Shown: piece by piece, positions 61,566 through 64,000 of the stretch
Position numbering within the stretch: the first letter of the stretch is position 1
Layout of the letters: each line of letters starts with the position of its first letter
Source of the DNA: Micromonospora pisi
GTDB taxonomy: Bacteria > Actinomycetota > Actinomycetes > Mycobacteriales > Micromonosporaceae
Direction: 5' to 3'
NCBI RefSeq assembly: GCF_003633685.1
Contig: NZ_RBKT01000001.1
Location: 7,378,001 to 7,442,000, forward strand
Length of the DNA: 64,000 nt
The notes under the pieces: generated by a model
The model's input: only the letters and a program-made list of their open reading frames with translations
The model's database searches: none
What the model was told of the DNA's origin: nothing
Translations under genes and position numbers: made by a program

Positions 61566-62827
61566 GATTTCGCTCCCTGTCCGATGATGGCGCCGCTGCC
61601 GCTGCCGCTGCCGCTGCCGCGATCGGGGTTGCCGTCGCGGGCCTCGGCGGCGAGGACCGCGAGATAGCCGTTCAGCCGCTCCCGCCAGGTGATGCCGGTG
61701 AGGCGCTCGGCGGCCCGGCTCATCAGGTACGCGGCCAGGTACCGTTCGACCGGCGTGACGTCGCAGATGGTGAGCAGCAGGTACAGCACGTTCGTGGCGA
61801 AGCGGTAGACGACGAACTCCCGCTGGTGCCGTACCCGGTTGAAGTCGATCTGTTGGAGCAGTTGGTGGTAGTCGCTGTACGCCGTACGCCGCTGCGGGTC
61901 CCACCGCCGGCTGGTGCTCTCGTCGCCCATGCCACGGGCCCGGGTCAGATAACCCGCGCCCGGTACGGGCGGCAGATGCCCCCGGTCGTACACCGGCTCG
62001 GCGAGTGTGCGCGCGGACCTGGTCCAGGCCAGCCAGGCGTCCTCGGCCGGATCCGCGGCCCCGCCACCGGCCACCCGGGCCACCGCTTCGGTGACCGCGT
62101 CACCGTGCCGCTCCCACTGGCGCTGGTAGCGCGCCCGCAGGGTGCCCTCCGGATCGGAGTGGAGCAGGAACTCCTCCAGGTGGGAGAAGAACGACTGGTG
62201 ACCGTCGCCGAGCCCGAGCGGATACTGGCCGGCGTGGGCCGACATCGCCGCGACGGTCAGCCAGACCCGGGCGCTCGCGGTGTCTCCGGCGGCGCCGAGC
62301 CGGGCCAGCGTGGCACCGACGGTGGGCAGGCCGAGCCGGAGCAGCGCGGCACGGCAGCGCACCGCCTCGGTGGTTTCCAGCAGGTCGAGCATGCGTCCGT
62401 CGTCGACCTGCTCGATCCGTACCGTGTTGTCCGGGTGGATCGGCGTGTACGGCGGCGGGATGAGTTCCGCCTGCCCGGCCAGCTCCGAGCGGGCCAGCAG
62501 CGTGTCCGTCGAGACGTCCACCGTGGAGGGATGGATTGCCAGGTGTTCCCGGAGACGCCGCGCCATCCGGTTCGCCGCGCGGTCGACGGACGCGGCCGCA
62601 CCGGTCAACTGCACCCGCAGGTGCGGACCGTGGCGCCAGTGCCGCTCGAGCTGGGCGAAGACGTCCGGGTGCTCCCGCCCGGCCGCGTCGATCGCCGGCA
62701 GGACGGCGTCCCGCAGCAGCGGGGCCTTCACCGGTTCGTAGTAGTAGCAGACGACGGCGGCGGTAGCTGCGGCGATCGGCGTGACCACGTGGCCGGGCAG
62801 CCCGTGCTGGTGACCGGCTTCGGTCAT
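61562..62827 (-). CDS. LanB C-terminal-like (elimination) protein
   Basis: 421 residues from ATG 62827, overlapping the upstream stop. It has the pattern of split thiopeptide dehydratase elimination subunits: CYYYEPVKAPLLRDAVLPAI, HWRHGPHLRVQLTG and QREFVVYRFATNVLYLLLTICDVTPVERYLAAYL. It removes glutamate from glutamylated Ser/Thr to give dehydroamino acids. It works with the larger LanB N-terminal protein encoded just upstream. The end is a Gly-Ser tail coded by GCCGCT hexamers. Confidence 0.82.
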   Translation of the reverse strand: MTEAGHQHGLPGHVVTPIAAATAAVVCYYYEPVKAPLLRDAVLPAIDAAGREHPDVFAQLERHWRHGPHLRVQLTGAAASVDRAANRMARRLREHLAIHPSTVDVSTDTLLARSELAGQAELIPPPYTPIHPDNTVRIEQVDDGRMLDLLETTEAVRCRAALLRLGLPTVGATLARLGAAGDTASARVWLTVAAMSAHAGQYPLGLGDGHQSFFSHLEEFLLHSDPEGTLRARYQRQWERHGDAVTEAVARVAGGGAADPAEDAWLAWTRSARTLAEPVYDRGHLPPVPGAGYLTRARGMGDESTSRRWDPQRRTAYSDYHQLLQQIDFNRVRHQREFVVYRFATNVLYLLLTICDVTPVERYLAAYLMSRAAERLTGITWRERLNGYLAVLAAEARDGNPDRGSGSGSGSGAIIGQGAKS

Positions 62828-64000
62828 GACGCCCTCCGGTAGGTCTCGGTGACGAGTTCGACAACCCGTCCGGTGGGGCTCTGTACGCCGGGCACCGGCA
62901 TCGCCTCGCTGATCTGCACCGCCGAGCTGTGCCGGCCCAGCAGGCGGGACAGGCAGCGCAGGTGCAACGCGTTGCCGAGGTCCACGTACTGCGGCTTGGG
63001 CCGGTCGAGGTAGTGGAACAGGTCTTCCGGGCGCCGCAGCGTCGCGCCGTCGGAGCTGAGGAAGACGTGCTCGGGCAGCCCCCAGCGGGCCCGCCCGCGC
63101 GCCGTGGCCAGCGCCGGCACCTCCCCGTCGGCGTCGAGTTCGGTCCGCCACCCGGCAACCCGGTCCGGCGGTACGGTCCACGACCGCCGGCTCAGCACCA
63201 CGTTCCGGTAGCGCAGCCGGGGCCGTACGGCCACCCCGTCGACGGTGGCCGCGGTGGTCAGGTGACTGAGGTCGACGATCCCGCACCCGAGGTCGCCGTA
63301 GAGCGGGGCGAACCGGTCCGGCATCACGAACGGCACCAGGAACCCCAGGTACAGCACGTCGACGAACTGACCGCTGCCGCGGTGGCGCAGCCGGATCTGA
63401 TCGGTTTCGGCGTGGTGCCACAGCTCCAGTTCGTCCGCGACGATGCCGCCCAGCGCCGGGTCCTCGACCACCTCGTCCGGTGCCACCAGCGGGTGCAGGT
63501 TGGCGTTGAAGCCGTTGACCGGCCGGAACTGCGCGAGCCGGGCGGCCGGGTCGAATGTGCGGCGCAGCTGGGCGGCGACGGCGGCGCCCGCGCTCGGGTG
63601 CACCAGGTCCAGGAACCGGCTGGTGAAGCGGCCGAATCCGGCGTACACGTGGTTGACCGCCAGCAGTGGGCCGGACGGGGTGACCGCCGGTTGTACGAAG
63701 AAGCTGTATGACGCCGGCCTCCCGTACGCCCAGCGGGGCACTGCCTCGGCCGCCTCGGTGAGCAGTCGCCGGTGCAGGCGCACCTCGGGTGCGCCGGGCT
63801 CGGCACAGGCGCGGATGGCGGCGGTGAGTGCGGCCCGTCCCTCGGCTAGCCCCCGCAGTTCGTCGGTGAGCAGGTGTTGCCGCTCGCCGGAGGCGGCCAT
63901 TCGGCCGTCCACCCCGACCAGGTCGGCGGCCTGCCAGATGTCGGTCAGGTCGGCGGTGAACTCGGTCAGTTCGGCGCATCGTCCGCCGATCCCGAACTGG
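62824..64000 (-). CDS. LanB-type dehydratase, glutamylation part (5' end beyond window)
   Basis: About 391 residues are visible; the frame is open at the right edge, so the start lies outside. It matches the C-terminal half of a LanB N-terminal (glutamylating) domain: SYSFFVQPAV, NHVYAGFGRFTSRFLDLVHP, LDRPKPQYVDLGNALHLRCLSRLL. It uses glutamyl-tRNA to activate Ser/Thr of the precursor. Its TGA overlaps the elimination-protein start, and together they form the split dehydratase of thiopeptide-type clusters. The precursor gene is probably to the right. Confidence 0.85.
   Translation of the reverse strand, partial: QFGIGGRCAELTEFTADLTDIWQAADLVGVDGRMAASGERQHLLTDELRGLAEGRAALTAAIRACAEPGAPEVRLHRRLLTEAAEAVPRWAYGRPASYSFFVQPAVTPSGPLLAVNHVYAGFGRFTSRFLDLVHPSAGAAVAAQLRRTFDPAARLAQFRPVNGFNANLHPLVAPDEVVEDPALGGIVADELELWHHAETDQIRLRHRGSGQFVDVLYLGFLVPFVMPDRFAPLYGDLGCGIVDLSHLTTAATVDGVAVRPRLRYRNVVLSRRSWTVPPDRVAGWRTELDADGEVPALATARGRARWGLPEHVFLSSDGATLRRPEDLFHYLDRPKPQYVDLGNALHLRCLSRLLGRHSSAVQISEAMPVPGVQSPTGRVVELVTETYRRAS

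Overview
The window is GC-rich actinobacterial DNA, most likely from a Micromonosporaceae member (Micromonospora, Plantactinospora or a relative). This is inferred from strong third-position GC, GTG and TTG starts, many ATGA or GTGA gene overlaps, a GGAAGGGCCCCTT-type palindrome of a kind I associate with this family, and the gene content. Two natural-product loci run off the two ends, with secreted hydrolases and housekeeping genes between them.

Left edge (1-7732): the 3' part of a lipopeptide-type assembly line. One protein, open at the left edge, carries carrier, aminotransferase, luciferase-like monooxygenase, condensation, adenylation and carrier domains. It is translationally coupled to a protein with a TubC-like docking domain and a lone condensation domain. 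No thioesterase or further module follows.

Secreted-enzyme region (8293-28408): a three-gene set encodes (i) cupredoxin + six Ig-like repeats + 3-keto-disaccharide-hydrolase-like (DUF1080) domain, (ii) a two-domain multicopper oxidase and (iii) ThuA (split by a discoidin domain) + glucose/sorbosone dehydrogenase + PKD + DUF1080. Together they look like an extracellular sugar-oxidation and 3-keto-glycoside-cleavage system. A NodB deacetylase, a MarR-led redox operon with palindromic operators, an SGNH hydrolase, a 1,568-residue protein combining lysozyme-like, golvesin-like, SGNH and NucA/NucB-like regions, and a ricin-type lectin follow.

Middle (28409-51693): an IS5-type transposase remnant; an XRE regulator; cutA; four tiny translationally coupled genes; an MFS exporter; a helix-hairpin-helix protein; nrdAB with a cobalamin riboswitch and paired NrdR boxes; a Gfo/Idh/MocA oxidoreductase; a Tat-exported MBL hydrolase and a class A beta-lactamase-like protein that share one operator type with a divergent LysR gene; a WXG100-like mini-operon; a MalY/PatB-type lyase; a secreted M64 peptidase; a GT87-like mannosyltransferase; a pnuC-nadR salvage pair; and an M15 lipoprotein.

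Right edge (51866-64000): a large LuxR (LAL) regulator converges on a six-gene, fully coupled minus-strand operon for a thiopeptide/azole-type RiPP. In transcription order it encodes a LanB-type dehydratase (cut by the window edge), an elimination protein, an ocin-ThiF-like protein, a YcaO cyclodehydratase, a SagB-like dehydrogenase, and a thiopeptide-type protein fused to a second SagB domain. No precursor peptide is visible.

Starts were chosen by ribosome-binding site and overlap logic. All domain names come from reading motifs by eye, not from database searches.
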